Notes: generated by a model from the letters alone, not told the origin. A DNA stretch of 51,989 nt from Phytobacter massiliensis JC163 (GCF_000321045.1 NZ_HE578945.1:1537938-1589926); one strand, 5' to 3'. Counted from the first letter of the stretch, positions 43,102 to 51,989 are shown. Numbers and translations are program-made.

Positions 43102-44370
43102 TTAACGCAGGTTAACCAGCGTGTTAAGGATCTGATCCTGGGTTTTGATGGTCTGCGCGTTGGACTGATAGTTACGCTGCGCGACGATCATATTCACCAG
43201 TTCTTTACTCAGGTCCACGTTCGAGGCTTCCAGCGCGCCGTTGGTCAGCGTGCCGAAGTTGCCGGTGCCCGCGGTGCCCAGCAGCGCAACGCCGGAGGCC
43301 TGGGTGGCGGACCACATGTTGTCGCCTTCGGACTGCAGGCCTTCGTTGTTGGCAAAGTTTGCCAGTACGATTTGCCCCAGCACCTGGTTCTGCTCGTTGG
43401 AGTAGTTGCCCACCACCGTGCCATCATCGTTAATCTGGTAGCTCACCAGGTCGCCCGGTCTGTAGCCGTTCTGGGTGGTGCCGACGATGTTGTTGGCGCC
43501 GGTGTTCTGCTGCATTGAGTTGAGGAAGCTCAGGGAGAAGTTCGCGGGAACTGCCCCGTTCAGCGCGCCAGTGGTAACCTGAATCTGCGGGTTAGCGTTT
43601 GCGGTAGTGCTCAGATTCCAGGTGCCTGCGGTCGCGCCTGCCGTGTAGTTATAAACACCCTCCAGGTTGCCGTTGTTATCAAAGCTCATCTGCGCCGCTT
43701 TTGCCGGCGTGGTGCCCGCTACGCTGGCGTCCTGCGTCCAGACATCCCATTTGTTGTTTGCGGTTTTGACATAATAGATGTTCATGTCATGGGCGTTACC
43801 CTGGGTATCGAAGACGGTGATCGAGCCTTTTTTGTTGAAGCTGCTGGAGTTTTCCGGATTGAAGGTAGCCACGGTCGGAACGGCGTCCGAGGAGTTCAGG
43901 TTGATCTGCATCGCTGCGGTGGTGGTGGTTTTCGCCGACATCAGGGTGTTAGGAATAGTGATCCCGGTAGGGTTCGCCCCCTGCTGAATGGTCGGCGGCG
44001 TGCCCGCTGCCGGATAGCCGGTCACCGCCAGGCCCTGCATGTTGACCAGATTGCGGTTTTCATCCAGCTTGAACTGGCCGTTACGGCTGTAGTAAACAGA
44101 GCCGTTGGCGTCTACGACGCGGAAAAAGCCGTTCTGGCTGATGGCGACGTCAAGTCCGCGGCCGGTGTTAGTGGTGGTGCCATCGTTAAAATCCTGGGTA
44201 ATCCCCGCTACTTTCACGCCCAGGCCTACTTTGGAACCGGCGAACATGTCAGCGAAAGACGCAGTGCCGGATTTAAAGCCATAGGTGGCGGAGTTGGCGA
44301 TGTTGTTACCGATGACATCGAGGTTGGTGGCCGCAGCATTCAGACCGCTGACCGCTTGAGAAAAGGCCAT
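43102..44370 (-). CDS. flgE: FlgE, flagellar hook protein
   Basis: Hook subunit, the universal joint between rod and filament. It has 422 residues, about 20 longer than E. coli FlgE; the extra length is in the surface-exposed central domains, where sequence is low in conservation and rich in Asn, Thr and Ala. Conserved ends: MAFSQAVSGLNAAATNLDVIGNNIANSATYGFKS and DLSKELVNMIVAQRNYQSNAQTIKTQDQILNTLVNLR. It is 26 nt after flgD. Confidence 0.98.
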   Translation of the reverse strand: MAFSQAVSGLNAAATNLDVIGNNIANSATYGFKSGTASFADMFAGSKVGLGVKVAGITQDFNDGTTTNTGRGLDVAISQNGFFRVVDANGSVYYSRNGQFKLDENRNLVNMQGLAVTGYPAAGTPPTIQQGANPTGITIPNTLMSAKTTTTAAMQINLNSSDAVPTVATFNPENSSSFNKKGSITVFDTQGNAHDMNIYYVKTANNKWDVWTQDASVAGTTPAKAAQMSFDNNGNLEGVYNYTAGATAGTWNLSTTANANPQIQVTTGALNGAVPANFSLSFLNSMQQNTGANNIVGTTQNGYRPGDLVSYQINDDGTVVGNYSNEQNQVLGQIVLANFANNEGLQSEGDNMWSATQASGVALLGTAGTGNFGTLTNGALEASNVDLSKELVNMIVAQRNYQSNAQTIKTQDQILNTLVNLR

Positions 44371-44396
44371 GACTTACTCCTGATAAGTGTTAAGGC

Positions 44397-45080
44397 TTAA
44401 ATAATCTGCCGAACTTCGTCGAGCGTAGTAGTACCGTACGTACCCAGATCTAACTTGCTGCCGTCATCCGTGCGGGTTACGGCCTGCACAACCGCATACT
44501 GCAACGGCTGCGCCACCAGCTGCGTGGTGCCCGTGCTTGCCGCGATGGAAACTTTGTAAGAACCGTCGATAGCGGTGGTGCCATCGGTCAGCTTGCCGTC
44601 CCAGCTAAAGGTGTGAACGCCCGCGCTCAGACCGCCAAGGTCGATGGTTTGCACCACGACGTTATCTTTATTGGTGATGGTGGCCGTGACTTTTTCGGCG
44701 GCCTGCTCCAGCTCGACGCCAAATGGCGTAGTGGTAGAGTTGCCAGCCAGTACCGTCGCGCCCGGCACCATAACGCCATGACCAATCAGGGTGCTGGCCT
44801 GCATTGACTGGTTGTTATCAATCTGACCGGAGATTGAGCCCAGCGTGGTGTTGAGTTTTTCAATACCGTTAAGGGTGCTGATCTGCGCAAGCTGCGAGGT
44901 CAGCTCATTGTTCTGTAACGGGTTGGTCGGGTCCTGGTTTTTCAACTGGGCGACCAGCAGCGTTAAAAAGCTGCTTTGCAGGTCGGAAGCGCTGCTGGTG
45001 GTCAGCGATGAGCCGTTGCTGCTTGTGCTGGTTGAGCTAACGCCGCTGGTGGCGTCATTCATGTTTACCGCGATGGACAT
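44397..45080 (-). CDS. flgD: FlgD, hook-capping scaffold protein
   Basis: Temporary cap directing hook assembly. It has 227 residues (E. coli 231). The low-complexity Ser/Thr start (about 10-30) is followed by the conserved LQSSFLTLLVAQLKNQDPTNPLQNNELTSQLAQISTLNGIEKL segment. Then comes a FlgD Ig-like/tudor region (VHTFSWDGKLTDGTTAIDGSYKVSI). It lies 10 nt after flgC. Confidence 0.97.
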   Translation of the reverse strand: MSIAVNMNDATSGVSSTSTSSNGSSLTTSSASDLQSSFLTLLVAQLKNQDPTNPLQNNELTSQLAQISTLNGIEKLNTTLGSISGQIDNNQSMQASTLIGHGVMVPGATVLAGNSTTTPFGVELEQAAEKVTATITNKDNVVVQTIDLGGLSAGVHTFSWDGKLTDGTTAIDGSYKVSIAASTGTTQLVAQPLQYAVVQAVTRTDDGSKLDLGTYGTTTLDEVRQII

Positions 45081-45090
45081 GGGGGTCTCC

Positions 45091-45495
45091 TTACTGGCCG
45101 AGCGTTAGCGTTTTGAGCATCATGTTCTTGACGGTGTTGAGCACTTCCACGTTCGCCTGATAGCTGCGCGACGCGGACATGGTGTTCACCATCTCACCCA
45201 CGACATCGACGTTCGGCATCTTGACGTAGCCGTTCGCGTCGGCCAGCGGGTTGCCGGGTTCATAAACCAGCTTGTCCGGCGCCTGGCTTTCAACAACGCC
45301 GGCCACTTTGACGCCGCCGGTTGCCTGCCCCACCGGAGCATCGACCTGAAAAACGACCTGCTTTGCGCGATAAGGCTGTCCGTCCGGGCCGGTGACGCTG
45401 TCGGCGTTGGCCAGGTTGCTGGCTGCCACGTTCAGACGCTGAGACTGCGCAGCCATCGCCGAACCGGCGATATCGAAAATATTCAGCAATGCCAT
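45091..45495 (-). CDS. flgC: FlgC, proximal rod protein
   Basis: Rod protein, 134 residues, same as E. coli. N-terminal [51 protein letters not shown]-terminal [37 protein letters not shown]. It is two bases after flgB. Confidence 0.98.
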   Translation of the reverse strand: MALLNIFDIAGSAMAAQSQRLNVAASNLANADSVTGPDGQPYRAKQVVFQVDAPVGQATGGVKVAGVVESQAPDKLVYEPGNPLADANGYVKMPNVDVVGEMVNTMSASRSYQANVEVLNTVKNMMLKTLTLGQ

Positions 45496-45497
45496 GG

Positions 45498-45914
45498 TTA
45501 GTTATTCCCCTGCAGTACGGTCAACATGCTTTTGATTTGTCCGCCCAGCACGGTCAGCCCTGTCTGATATTTCACGCTGTTGTCGGCGAACTGGGTCCGC
45601 TCGCGGTCCATATCCACGGTGTTGCCATCCAGAGAGGGCTGGTCAGGAATGCGATACAGCAGATCTTCTGGCGCGGCGGAGATAGCCTGCGCCGGAATGT
45701 GGCGGCTTGAGGTCAGCGCCAGCGAGACGCCGCTTGCCTCGGTCCGTCCACGCTCCATGACTTTTTTCAGTTCACTGGCAAAATCAATATCGCGCGCCTG
45801 ATACCCGGGGGTGTCGGCATTGGCGATGTTGGCGGATAGAATTTCCTGCCGCCGGGCGGTCAGGTTCAGCGCCTCTTGCTGAAAGCGTAAGTTGGCATCG
45901 AGTTTGTCGAGCAT
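45498..45914 (-). CDS. flgB: FlgB, proximal rod protein
   Basis: First gene of the flgBCDEFGHIJ operon. 138 residues; rod-family motif [35 protein letters not shown] and C-terminal [25 protein letters not shown]. Its class 2 promoter shares the FlhD4C2 box with the divergent flgA. Confidence 0.98.
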   Translation of the reverse strand: MLDKLDANLRFQQEALNLTARRQEILSANIANADTPGYQARDIDFASELKKVMERGRTEASGVSLALTSSRHIPAQAISAAPEDLLYRIPDQPSLDGNTVDMDRERTQFADNSVKYQTGLTVLGGQIKSMLTVLQGNN

Positions 45915-45973
45915 GGCTTCTCCACAAATGACAATTATTTAGCCAACAGCTTAAATCGCCTTACGCGCGCACG

Positions 45974-46015
45974 ATCGCTGGAATAAGCGCAAAATGCGTC
46001 GCTATTTATTGCGTT
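45974..46015. promoter_or_regulatory. FlhD4C2 box of the divergent flgA/flgB promoters
   Basis: Left half-site ATCGCTGGAATAAGCG (45974-45989), 10-bp spacer, inverted right half-site CGCTATTTATTGCGTT (46000-46015), which is AACGCAATAAATAGCG on the other strand. This fits the AAYGS-N3-AAATARCG rule and the 10-12 bp spacing of FlhD4C2 sites, placed between flgB and flgA. Confidence 0.88.
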
Positions 46016-46079
46016 GAAAGAATCGCCAGACGGGTAAAATCCTGCCATCAACTTAATCCCTGACAGGCAGGAGTCCGTG

Positions 46080-46739
46080 ATGAAGGCGTTACGAGGCGGT
46101 TTAGCCGCGACACTACTCTGTTTAAGCCCGCTCGTGACGGCGCAGGATCTACAGGCGCAGCTCACCACCTTTTTTGCCCAGAGGCTGGCGGGATTCAGCG
46201 ATGAAGTGGCGGTGACCATTCGTACCCCGCAGAATCTTTATCCCGCCTGCGAACAGCCAGCCCTGAGCGTGACGGGCAGTGCTAAACTGTGGGGTAATGT
46301 GAATGTGCTCGCCCGCTGCAATAATGAGAAACGCTATCTGCAGGTGAACGTCCAGGCGACGGGCAATTATGTGGTCGCGGCGCAGCCAGTCGCGCGCGGT
46401 GGCGCGTTGTCGCCCGGCAGCGTGAAGCTGGCGCGCGGTCGGCTCGATCAGCTGCCGCCCAGAACAATGCTGGATATCAGCCAGGCGCAGGACGCCATCA
46501 CCCTGCGCGATCTTGCCCCCGGCCAGCCCGTTCAGTTGACAATGCTGCGCCAGGCATGGCGCGTTAAGGCGGGCCAGCGCGTCCAGGTGATTGCCAACGG
46601 CGACGGGTTTAGCGTGAATGGTGAAGGACAGGCGCTTAATAATGCGGCGGTGGCGCAAAGCGCCCGCGTACGCATGTCCTCGGGGCAAATCGTTAGCGGT
46701 ACGGTCGGCGCTGATGGGAATATTCTGATTAACCTGTAA
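46080..46739 (+). CDS. flgA: FlgA, P-ring assembly chaperone
   Basis: Periplasmic chaperone for P-ring assembly. 219 residues from ATG 46080, E. coli length; AGGAG (46069-46073) is 6 nt before it, whereas a GTG at 46077 would be too close. Signal peptide ending around VTAQD (residue 22). SAF domain with AWRVKAGQRVQVIANGDGFSVNGEGQALNNAAVAQSARVRM and the terminal SGTVGADGNILINL. Divergent from flgB. Confidence 0.97.
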   Translation: MKALRGGLAATLLCLSPLVTAQDLQAQLTTFFAQRLAGFSDEVAVTIRTPQNLYPACEQPALSVTGSAKLWGNVNVLARCNNEKRYLQVNVQATGNYVVAAQPVARGGALSPGSVKLARGRLDQLPPRTMLDISQAQDAITLRDLAPGQPVQLTMLRQAWRVKAGQRVQVIANGDGFSVNGEGQALNNAAVAQSARVRMSSGQIVSGTVGADGNILINL

Positions 46740-46745
46740 TCTTTT

Positions 46746-46772
46746 TAAAGAATTCGCGCCCGCTGCCGATAA
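46746..46772 (+). promoter_or_regulatory. Sigma-28 (FliA) promoter of flgMN
   Basis: TAAA (46746-46749), 15-bp spacer, GCCGATAA (46765-46772): an exact match to the class 3 flagellar consensus, 61 nt before the flgM start codon. Confidence 0.93.
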
Positions 46773-46833
46773 ATAAGCAACGACTGAAGAAATCTGGCCC
46801 TTTACGCCGGAAAACCTCAATGAGGACAAGACT

Positions 46834-47127
46834 ATGAGCATTGATCGTACATCGCCTTTAAAGCCGGTCAGCACCGTACAGCCGCGTGAGACCAGCGACC
46901 CGCAGGCCGCAAAAGTACGCGTGGAAAAATCTGCCGCCCAGAACAGCGCCAGCGTGAAGCTCAGCGACGCGCAGTCAAAACTGATGCAGCCAGGCACTGG
47001 CGATATCAATATGGAGCGCGTAGAACAGCTGAAAACCGCTATCCGTAACGGCGAGCTGAAAATGGATACGGGCAAAATCGCTGACGCCCTGCTTAATGAA
47101 GTGCAGAGTTACTTACAGAGTAAATAA
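46834..47127 (+). CDS. flgM: FlgM, anti-sigma-28 factor
   Basis: Holds FliA inactive until the hook is complete and FlgM is exported. 97 residues, E. coli length; unstructured Ser/Pro-rich N-terminus ([19 protein letters not shown]), C-terminal FliA-binding helices around [39 protein letters not shown]. Read from class 2 flgA read-through and from its own sigma-28 promoter. Three nt before flgN. Confidence 0.97.
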   Translation: MSIDRTSPLKPVSTVQPRETSDPQAAKVRVEKSAAQNSASVKLSDAQSKLMQPGTGDINMERVEQLKTAIRNGELKMDTGKIADALLNEVQSYLQSK

Positions 47128-47130
47128 GGT

Positions 47131-47553
47131 ATGAATCAACTGTCAGATATTCTCGATCAGATGACAGTTATCCTGAACGCGTTGAAAGACGTGATGGATG
47201 CTGAGCAAAAACAGCTTTCCGCAGGCCATATCAATGGCAGCGCGTTGCAGCGTATCACCGAAGAGAAAAGCTCTTTGCTCGCCACGCTGGATTACCTTGA
47301 ACAGCAGCGTCGGGCGGCGCAAAAAGTGCAAACCAGCGCCAACGACGACGTTGCCAGCCGCTGGCAGATAATTACTGAAAAAACAGCGCAGCTTCGCTCC
47401 CTGAACCAGCATAACGGCTGGTTGCTTGAAGGACAGATTGCCCGTAACCAGCAGGCGCTGGAAGTGCTCAAGCCGCACCAGGAGCCGGGGCTCTACGGCG
47501 CAAACGGCCAGACGTTTACCCAGAATCGCGGCGGAAAAAAAATCTCCATTTAA
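47131..47553 (+). CDS. flgN: FlgN, export chaperone for FlgK and FlgL
   Basis: 140 residues (E. coli 138), largely alpha-helical and charged, with the long coiled-coil segment TEEKSSLLATLDYLEQQRRAAQKV and C-terminal HQEPGLYGANGQT region that is used for FlgK/FlgL binding. Follows flgM after 3 nt. A 7-bp hairpin, GGGAGTC / GACTCCC (47582-47606), downstream may terminate the operon before the convergent murJ. Confidence 0.95.
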   Translation: MNQLSDILDQMTVILNALKDVMDAEQKQLSAGHINGSALQRITEEKSSLLATLDYLEQQRRAAQKVQTSANDDVASRWQIITEKTAQLRSLNQHNGWLLEGQIARNQQALEVLKPHQEPGLYGANGQTFTQNRGGKKISI

Positions 47554-47581
47554 CCCGCCGCTGGCGTAAACATGATATGAC

Positions 47582-47610
47582 GGGAGTCGCCGCCAGGCAG
47601 ACTCCCTTTG
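47582..47610 (+). terminator. Candidate terminator between flgN and murJ
   Basis: 7-bp stem GGGAGTC / GACTCCC with an 11-nt loop followed by TTT-GG; tail is short, so strength is uncertain. Confidence 0.45.
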
Positions 47611-47614
47611 GCGT

Positions 47615-49151
47615 TTATGCGATTCGCCGCGCGAAGTCTTTCAGACGAAAGCCCAGCAGCGCAAGCGTTGCGAAGTAGGCGACGACCCCTGCCACCACCA
47701 CCACCATTAAACGCAATATCCGGCTGAGCATATTGCCCTGCGCCCACTCAGGCATAATATGCATCATGCCCAGCAGCGCGGCGGCCATAATCACTACCGC
47801 GACGATGAGGCGTGCCAGAAAACTGCCCCACCCGGCCTGCGGGGTAAAAATTTTCTGCCGACGCAGCTGCCAGTAGAGCAGCCCGGCGTTAAGGCAGGCG
47901 GCAAGGCCAATCGACAGCGCCAGGCCCGCATGTCTGAGCGGCCCGATAAAGGCCAGGTTCATTAACTGGGTCATGATAAGCGTCACGATGGCGATCTTCA
48001 CCGGCGTTTTAATGTCCTGACGGGAATAGAAGCCCGGCGCCAGCACTTTCACCACAATTAACCCCATCAGCCCCACGGAGTAGGCAACCAGCGCCTTCTG
48101 GGTCATCAGCGCGTCCGTGGCGCTGAATTTGCCGTACTGAAACAGCGAGACCGTTAACGGTTTCGCCAGAATCCCCAGCGCCACCGCGCTGGGCAACGCC
48201 AGCAGGAAGCAGAGGCGCAGGCCCCAGTCCATCAGGCGACAGTATTCATCGTGGTTGCCGCTGGCAAAGCTGCGCGACAGCGACGGCAGCAGAATTGTGC
48301 CCAGCGCCACGCCCAGCACGCCGGAGGGAAACTCCATTAAGCGATCCGCGTAGTACATCCACGAGACCGAGCCGGAGACCAGAAACGACGCGAAAATGGT
48401 ATTGATAATGAGCGAAATCTGGCTGACGGATACGCCAAGAATGGCAGGCCCCATCTGTTTGACCACCCGCATCGCCCCGGCGTCACGAAAGTTGATCCGC
48501 GGCAGCACCAGCATGCCGATTTTTTTCAGATGCGGTAGCTGATAGACCAGCTGCAATACGCCGCCCACCGTTACCGCCCAGGCGAGAGCCAGTACGGGCG
48601 GATGAAAGTACGGCGCGCCGAACAGGGCGAAGCCAATCATAGAGACGTTAAGAAACGTCGGCGCGAATGCCGGAACAGAAAACCGGTTCCAGGTGTTCAG
48701 TATCGCCCCCGCCAGCGACGCCAGCGAGATTAACAAAATATAGGGAAAGGTAATCCGCAGCAGCTGGGTAGTCAGCGTGAATTTGTCAGCCGTATTGGCG
48801 AAACCCGGTGCGGTAGCCATGATGACCCAGGGGGCCGCCAGCATCCCGGCAACGGTGACCACCGCCAGCGCCAGCGTTAACAGGCCCGACACGTAGGCGA
48901 CAAAAACCCGCGTCGCATCCTCGCCCTGCTTGCTTTTATATTCTGCAAGGATCGGCACAAACGCCTGGGAAAACGCCCCCTCGGCGAAAATACGTCGCAG
49001 CAGGTTCGGCAGTTTGAACGCGACAAAAAAGGCGTCGGTCGCCGTACCTGCGCCAAAAAACCCGCGCCACAATCGCGTCGCGGGCAAAGCCCAGCACGCG
49101 GGAAAACATGGTCATAGAACTGACGGCGGCCAGCGATTTTAAAAGATTCAT
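47615..49151 (-). pseudogene. murJ: murJ (mviN), lipid II flippase, split by a +1 frameshift
   Basis: Essential flippase moving lipid II to the periplasmic side. As given, the gene is in two frames. From ATG 49151 the frame reads [31 protein letters not shown], then shifts; the other frame continues [19 protein letters not shown] to the normal end at 47615. The join falls in an A6 run (49055-49060; T6 on the coding strand). Removing one A gives 511 residues, exactly the E. coli length, and rejoins [10 protein letters not shown]. All 14 expected membrane segments are otherwise intact. Sequence error is likeliest; a real frameshift or slippage is the alternative. Downstream of mviM in the rimJ-yceH-mviM-murJ run. 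Confidence 0.93.
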
Positions 49152-49168
49152 TAATGGTTCCATAAGCA

Positions 49169-49191
49169 CAACGCCTGCAAAGCAGGCGTTG
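49169..49191 (-). other. Hairpin in the murJ leader
   Basis: Perfect 10-bp inverted repeat CAACGCCTGC / GCAGGCGTTG around AAA, 17 nt upstream of the murJ ATG and 64 nt past mviM. No T-run on the minus strand, so it is not a good terminator; an mRNA stability or processing element is possible. Confidence 0.6.
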
Positions 49192-49255
49192 GTATAGCGA
49201 AGCGCTTAGTCTACCCGGAATCGCGCGAATTTCTACCGGCATGTGTAACAGCAGT

Positions 49256-50179
49256 TTATTCGCTCATCGCCTCGCGCCACAGCTTCTCCACCACGCGCTG
49301 CGCCAGTATCGCCTGCTCGCCCGCCGTTTCAGGAACCGTCTGATTTTGCACGCATTCGATAAAGTGACGCGCGCATCCGGCAAAGCCGCGCTGTTCAAGG
49401 GTGCTTTGCCAGCCCGGCACCGGCGACGTCACAACGCCCTGACCGCGCTCCTCACGCCATTCGCGCATATCGGTGATGTCATACAGGCCGCCATCGGTTA
49501 CCGCCTGCACCCATTCACGCTGGCTGCCCGCACGCCGGTGCATACTGGTGGTCATGTGCAGCCCCCCGCGGGAAAAATGGTGTTCGGCGTAGACCATTTC
49601 CCCCTGATCGTTGGTCTGTAACGTCCCGCTGGCAAGCGTCGCGCTGCCGCCGCCAAGCCAGAGCGCGGTGTCCACCACGTGCAGGTAATCGTCCAGCAGG
49701 GTGAAGCGTAAATCATGCGGGCCTACGCTGTCGGCGCGGTGCTTATCCATACGCAACGAGGCAGCGTCGCCGAGATGCTGTTTAAGCTGGCGGTAGAGCG
49801 GTGCGAAGCGGCGATTGAACCCCACCATAAGCGTCAGCTTTTTACGCGCCGCCAGCTCCACCAGCTTCTCCGCATCCGGCAGGTTTTCCGCCAGCGGCTT
49901 ATCCACGCAGACATGGACGCCCGCATTGAGGAGTTCGCTGACCACCGCATAGTGCGACGCGGTTGCGGTATGCACAAAAACCGCGTCGCACTGCGCCGCA
50001 ACATCCTGTAAAGAGGCGGCGTACGGCATCCGCCAGGTTTCACAGATTCGCTGCGCCTTTTCGCGGGTGGGCGACCAGGCCGCCGCCAGCGTCCAGTCCG
50101 TCGCCGCGCCCAGCACCGGCAGCCACGCTTTCTGCGCGATCCCGCCAAGCCCCACTACCCCAATACGTAATGCTGCCAC
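49256..50179 (-). CDS. mviM: MviM (YceM), Gfo/Idh/MocA-family oxidoreductase
   Basis: 307 residues, E. coli length. N-terminal Rossmann fold RIGVVGLGGIAQKAWLP (about 5-21), the cofactor-side VDKPLAEN segment (EKP-type motif) near 95, and the C-terminal beta-sheet domain of the GFO/IDH/MocA family. Substrate unknown; the mvi name comes from Salmonella virulence mapping together with murJ. Begins 2 nt after yceH, so cotranscribed. Confidence 0.95.
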   Translation of the reverse strand: MAALRIGVVGLGGIAQKAWLPVLGAATDWTLAAAWSPTREKAQRICETWRMPYAASLQDVAAQCDAVFVHTATASHYAVVSELLNAGVHVCVDKPLAENLPDAEKLVELAARKKLTLMVGFNRRFAPLYRQLKQHLGDAASLRMDKHRADSVGPHDLRFTLLDDYLHVVDTALWLGGGSATLASGTLQTNDQGEMVYAEHHFSRGGLHMTTSMHRRAGSQREWVQAVTDGGLYDITDMREWREERGQGVVTSPVPGWQSTLEQRGFAGCARHFIECVQNQTVPETAGEQAILAQRVVEKLWREAMSE

Positions 50180-50181
50180 GG

Positions 50182-50829
50182 TTAATCTCCCAAATGTTCC
50201 AGTAAAGACGCCAGCCGCTGCTTAAGCTCTTGTACTTCCGCCTCCAGCGCCTCGACGCGCGCCGTGAGGTCGCTCTCCTGCGGACTGACCGCCTCAACCA
50301 CATTGATTAAGGTTTCCACATCGCCGCTGAACAGGTGCATATAGCGGCTTTCACGTTTACCCGGCTCGCGCGGCAGCCGTACCACGAAGGGGCCGTCTTC
50401 CCGCTCTGCCAGCCGCTCCAGCGCCTGCTCGACTTCGCTGACGTCGGCGAACTCATGCATCCGCGCCGCCCGGCCGCGCAGTTCGCCCGGCGTTTGCGGG
50501 CCGCGCAGCAGCAGCGTGGTGACCAGCGCCACCTCGGCGGCGCTCAGTTTGAGATCGCCGAACTCGGAATTGCAAAAACGCTGCTCATACTTGGTGACGC
50601 GATTGCCGAAGCCGCTAACCGTGCGCAGATAGTGGCGCTTCACCAGCGCGTCGAGCAGATCCTGCACCTCGCTTTCGCTCAGGTTCATCACCGGCTCGCG
50701 GTTGGTTTTTTGATTACAGGCGGTGACCACGCCATTAACCGACAGCGGATACTGCTCTGGCGTGGTGACCTGTTTTTCCAGTAAACAACCGATAACGCGC
50801 GCTTCCGTCGCGCTTAACTGATATTTCAT
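50182..50829 (-). CDS. yceH: YceH, UPF0502 (DUF480) winged-helix protein
   Basis: 215 residues, as in E. coli. DUF480 start [47 protein letters not shown], two winged-helix repeats, and a C-terminal coiled coil ([27 protein letters not shown]). Function not established. Lies 9 nt after rimJ, 2 nt before mviM. Confidence 0.94.
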   Translation of the reverse strand: MKYQLSATEARVIGCLLEKQVTTPEQYPLSVNGVVTACNQKTNREPVMNLSESEVQDLLDALVKRHYLRTVSGFGNRVTKYEQRFCNSEFGDLKLSAAEVALVTTLLLRGPQTPGELRGRAARMHEFADVSEVEQALERLAEREDGPFVVRLPREPGKRESRYMHLFSGDVETLINVVEAVSPQESDLTARVEALEAEVQELKQRLASLLEHLGD

Positions 50830-50838
50830 AGCTGCTCC

Positions 50839-51423
50839 TTAACGACCCGCGGTCCACTCTTTGGTAGTCAGCGCGGTCAATACATGGTCGCGCCACCGGC
50901 CATCAATCAAGAGATAATCTTTCGCGTATCCCTCTTTTTCAAACCCCAGACGCGCCAGCAAATCGCCGCTGCGCTGATTATGCGGCATATAGTTGGCCAT
51001 AATACGATGCAGATGTTGCGTGCGTTGCATATAGCGGATCGCGGCGGTGAGCGCCTCGAACATCAGCCCCTGCCCCTGCCATTTTTGCCCGATGGAGTAG
51101 CCCAGGTAACAGGCATGAAAGGAGCCGCGGACGACGTTGGAAAAATTCGCCACGCCGATAATTTCTTTTTCTTCCGGGTCGAGCAAGGCGAAATAAAAGG
51201 CAGTGCCCTGTTTATGAAACTCATTAATCATGCCAAGGCGAGCCTGCCAGCCCGATGGATAACAATGGCTCTCATCGCGTACGGGTTCCCACGGTTTCAA
51301 AAACTGACGGTTTTCTGCGTAATAATCCGCAAGCCGCCAGGCGTCCCGTTCATGGACTAAACGAACCACCAGCCTGTCGGTGACCAGGCGTACTTTGGGG
51401 ACATTACTGCGATAGCCAAACAT
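50839..51423 (-). CDS. rimJ: RimJ, N-acetyltransferase of ribosomal protein S5
   Basis: GNAT enzyme acetylating the N-terminal alanine of S5 and involved in 30S maturation. 194 residues, E. coli length. GNAT motifs: [19 protein letters not shown], the CoA-binding [23 protein letters not shown], and [24 protein letters not shown]. First gene of the rimJ-yceH-mviM-murJ run, divergent from mdtH across 233 nt. Confidence 0.97.
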   Translation of the reverse strand: MFGYRSNVPKVRLVTDRLVVRLVHERDAWRLADYYAENRQFLKPWEPVRDESHCYPSGWQARLGMINEFHKQGTAFYFALLDPEEKEIIGVANFSNVVRGSFHACYLGYSIGQKWQGQGLMFEALTAAIRYMQRTQHLHRIMANYMPHNQRSGDLLARLGFEKEGYAKDYLLIDGRWRDHVLTALTTKEWTAGR

Positions 51424-51656
51424 GCATTCCTTCTCCTTACGGTTACGTCTTTAACCCCTTACCTTTACTATACATTTGCTCGCCCGCTTCGGGAAAACAC
51501 CAACCTGCATTTTCTTAGCCTCAAAAACCGCTTTCGATGAGAAGTCTGAATTAAAGCCTGCTTTTGATAAAAAAATATTGTCGCAACGACGATGGGAAAA
51601 TAATCAGCGACCCGGCAAAATAAGCAGGCTACTCTTTTTATTTCCCTGGAGGGGAA

Positions 51657-51989
51657 ATGTCACGCGTCTCGCAGGCAAGGAGCCTGGGTAAATATTTCCT
51701 GCTCGTCGATAATATGCTCGTGGTGCTGGGCTTTTTCGTCGTTTTTCCGCTTATTTCGATTCGCTTTGTCGATCAGCTCGGCTGGGCCGCCCTGATGGTG
51801 GGTATCGCCCTTGGCCTGCGGCAGTTCGTCCAGCAGGGGTTAGGCGTGTTTGGCGGCGCCATTGCCGACCGCTTCGGCGCAAAGCCGCTGATTGTCACCG
51901 GGATGCTGCTACGGGCGGCCGGTTTTGCCACCATGGGCATCGCCCATGAGCCATGGCTGCTGTGGTCCTCCTGCATCTTATCGGGGCTT
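51657..51989 (+). CDS. mdtH: MdtH (YceL), MFS multidrug efflux transporter, 5' part
   Basis: The first 111 codons are present and the gene runs off the window end (E. coli 402 residues). Starts [39 protein letters not shown], with transmembrane helices 1-3 and the MFS motif [17 protein letters not shown] (about 67-83). CTGGAGGGGA precedes ATG 51657. In E. coli it gives resistance to fluoroquinolones. The rimJ-mdtH gap (51424-51656) holds their divergent promoters; I could not define specific sites. Confidence 0.95.
   Translation, partial: MSRVSQARSLGKYFLLVDNMLVVLGFFVVFPLISIRFVDQLGWAALMVGIALGLRQFVQQGLGVFGGAIADRFGAKPLIVTGMLLRAAGFATMGIAHEPWLLWSSCILSGL

Noticed and set aside
51476-51691. A 71-codon frame over the rimJ-mdtH intergenic region
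   Set aside because: It overlaps the start of mdtH in another frame and has no plausible protein features; the region is the divergent promoter area.

Overview
The window is chromosomal DNA from a GC-rich member of the Enterobacteriaceae. Almost every gene matches the Escherichia coli K-12 region around 24-25 min in order, orientation and length. The run goes from ycfT/mfd to rimJ/mdtH and reads in the direction opposite to the usual E. coli map. Codon use and GC look even throughout. The synteny fits Enterobacter, Kosakonia, Leclercia, Cronobacter or a close relative; I cannot resolve the genus by eye. All family assignments come from recalled protein families and synteny, not from a database search.

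Layout. 1-5.2 kb: end of ycfT, the transcription-repair coupling factor mfd, and the L,D-transpeptidase ldtC. 5.2-7.4 kb: the stress protein bhsA and its divergent TetR repressor comR, an unrecognised small membrane protein, and ycfJ. 7.6-13 kb (minus): ndh, then the hinT-ycfL-lpoB-thiK-nagZ-ycfP operon (cell-wall synthesis activation, thiamine salvage, muropeptide recycling). 13.3-17.2 kb: the ferric-siderophore receptor fhuE (plus) facing the glucose transporter ptsG (minus). 17.5-28.1 kb (minus): the yceD-rpmF-plsX-fabHDG-acpP-fabF-pabC-mltG-tmk-holB-ycfH supercluster, which joins ribosomal protein L32, phospholipid and fatty-acid synthesis, folate, peptidoglycan, dTMP kinase and DNA polymerase III delta-prime. 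28.3-33.6 kb: yceF, rluC and rne with its long leader. 33.7-35.9 kb: a divergent LysR regulator / MFS transporter pair that E. coli K-12 lacks at this position. 36-47.6 kb: the flagellar cluster flgL-flgK, flgJ-flgB, flgA and flgM-flgN. 47.6-52 kb: murJ, mviM, yceH, rimJ and the start of mdtH.

Regulatory DNA is readable at several places: three TAAYGATCRTTA-type palindromes between bhsA and comR, a perfect FNR box upstream of ndh, a Fur-like hexamer array on the fhuE promoter, Mlc, CRP and SgrS sites at ptsG, a 16-10-16 FlhD4C2 box between flgB and flgA, and sigma-28 promoters before flgM and flgK.

Two anomalies need attention. murJ, encoding the essential lipid II flippase, is broken by one extra base in an A6 run. 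plsX lacks its expected stop and reads 226 nt into fabH. Both can be repaired by one base in a homopolymer, so sequence error is the leading explanation. I found no CRISPR array, prophage, insertion sequence, tRNA or rRNA, and nothing that amounts to a clearly new multi-gene system. The least explained parts are the small membrane ORF with its upstream perfect inverted repeat, and the LysR/MFS cassette.
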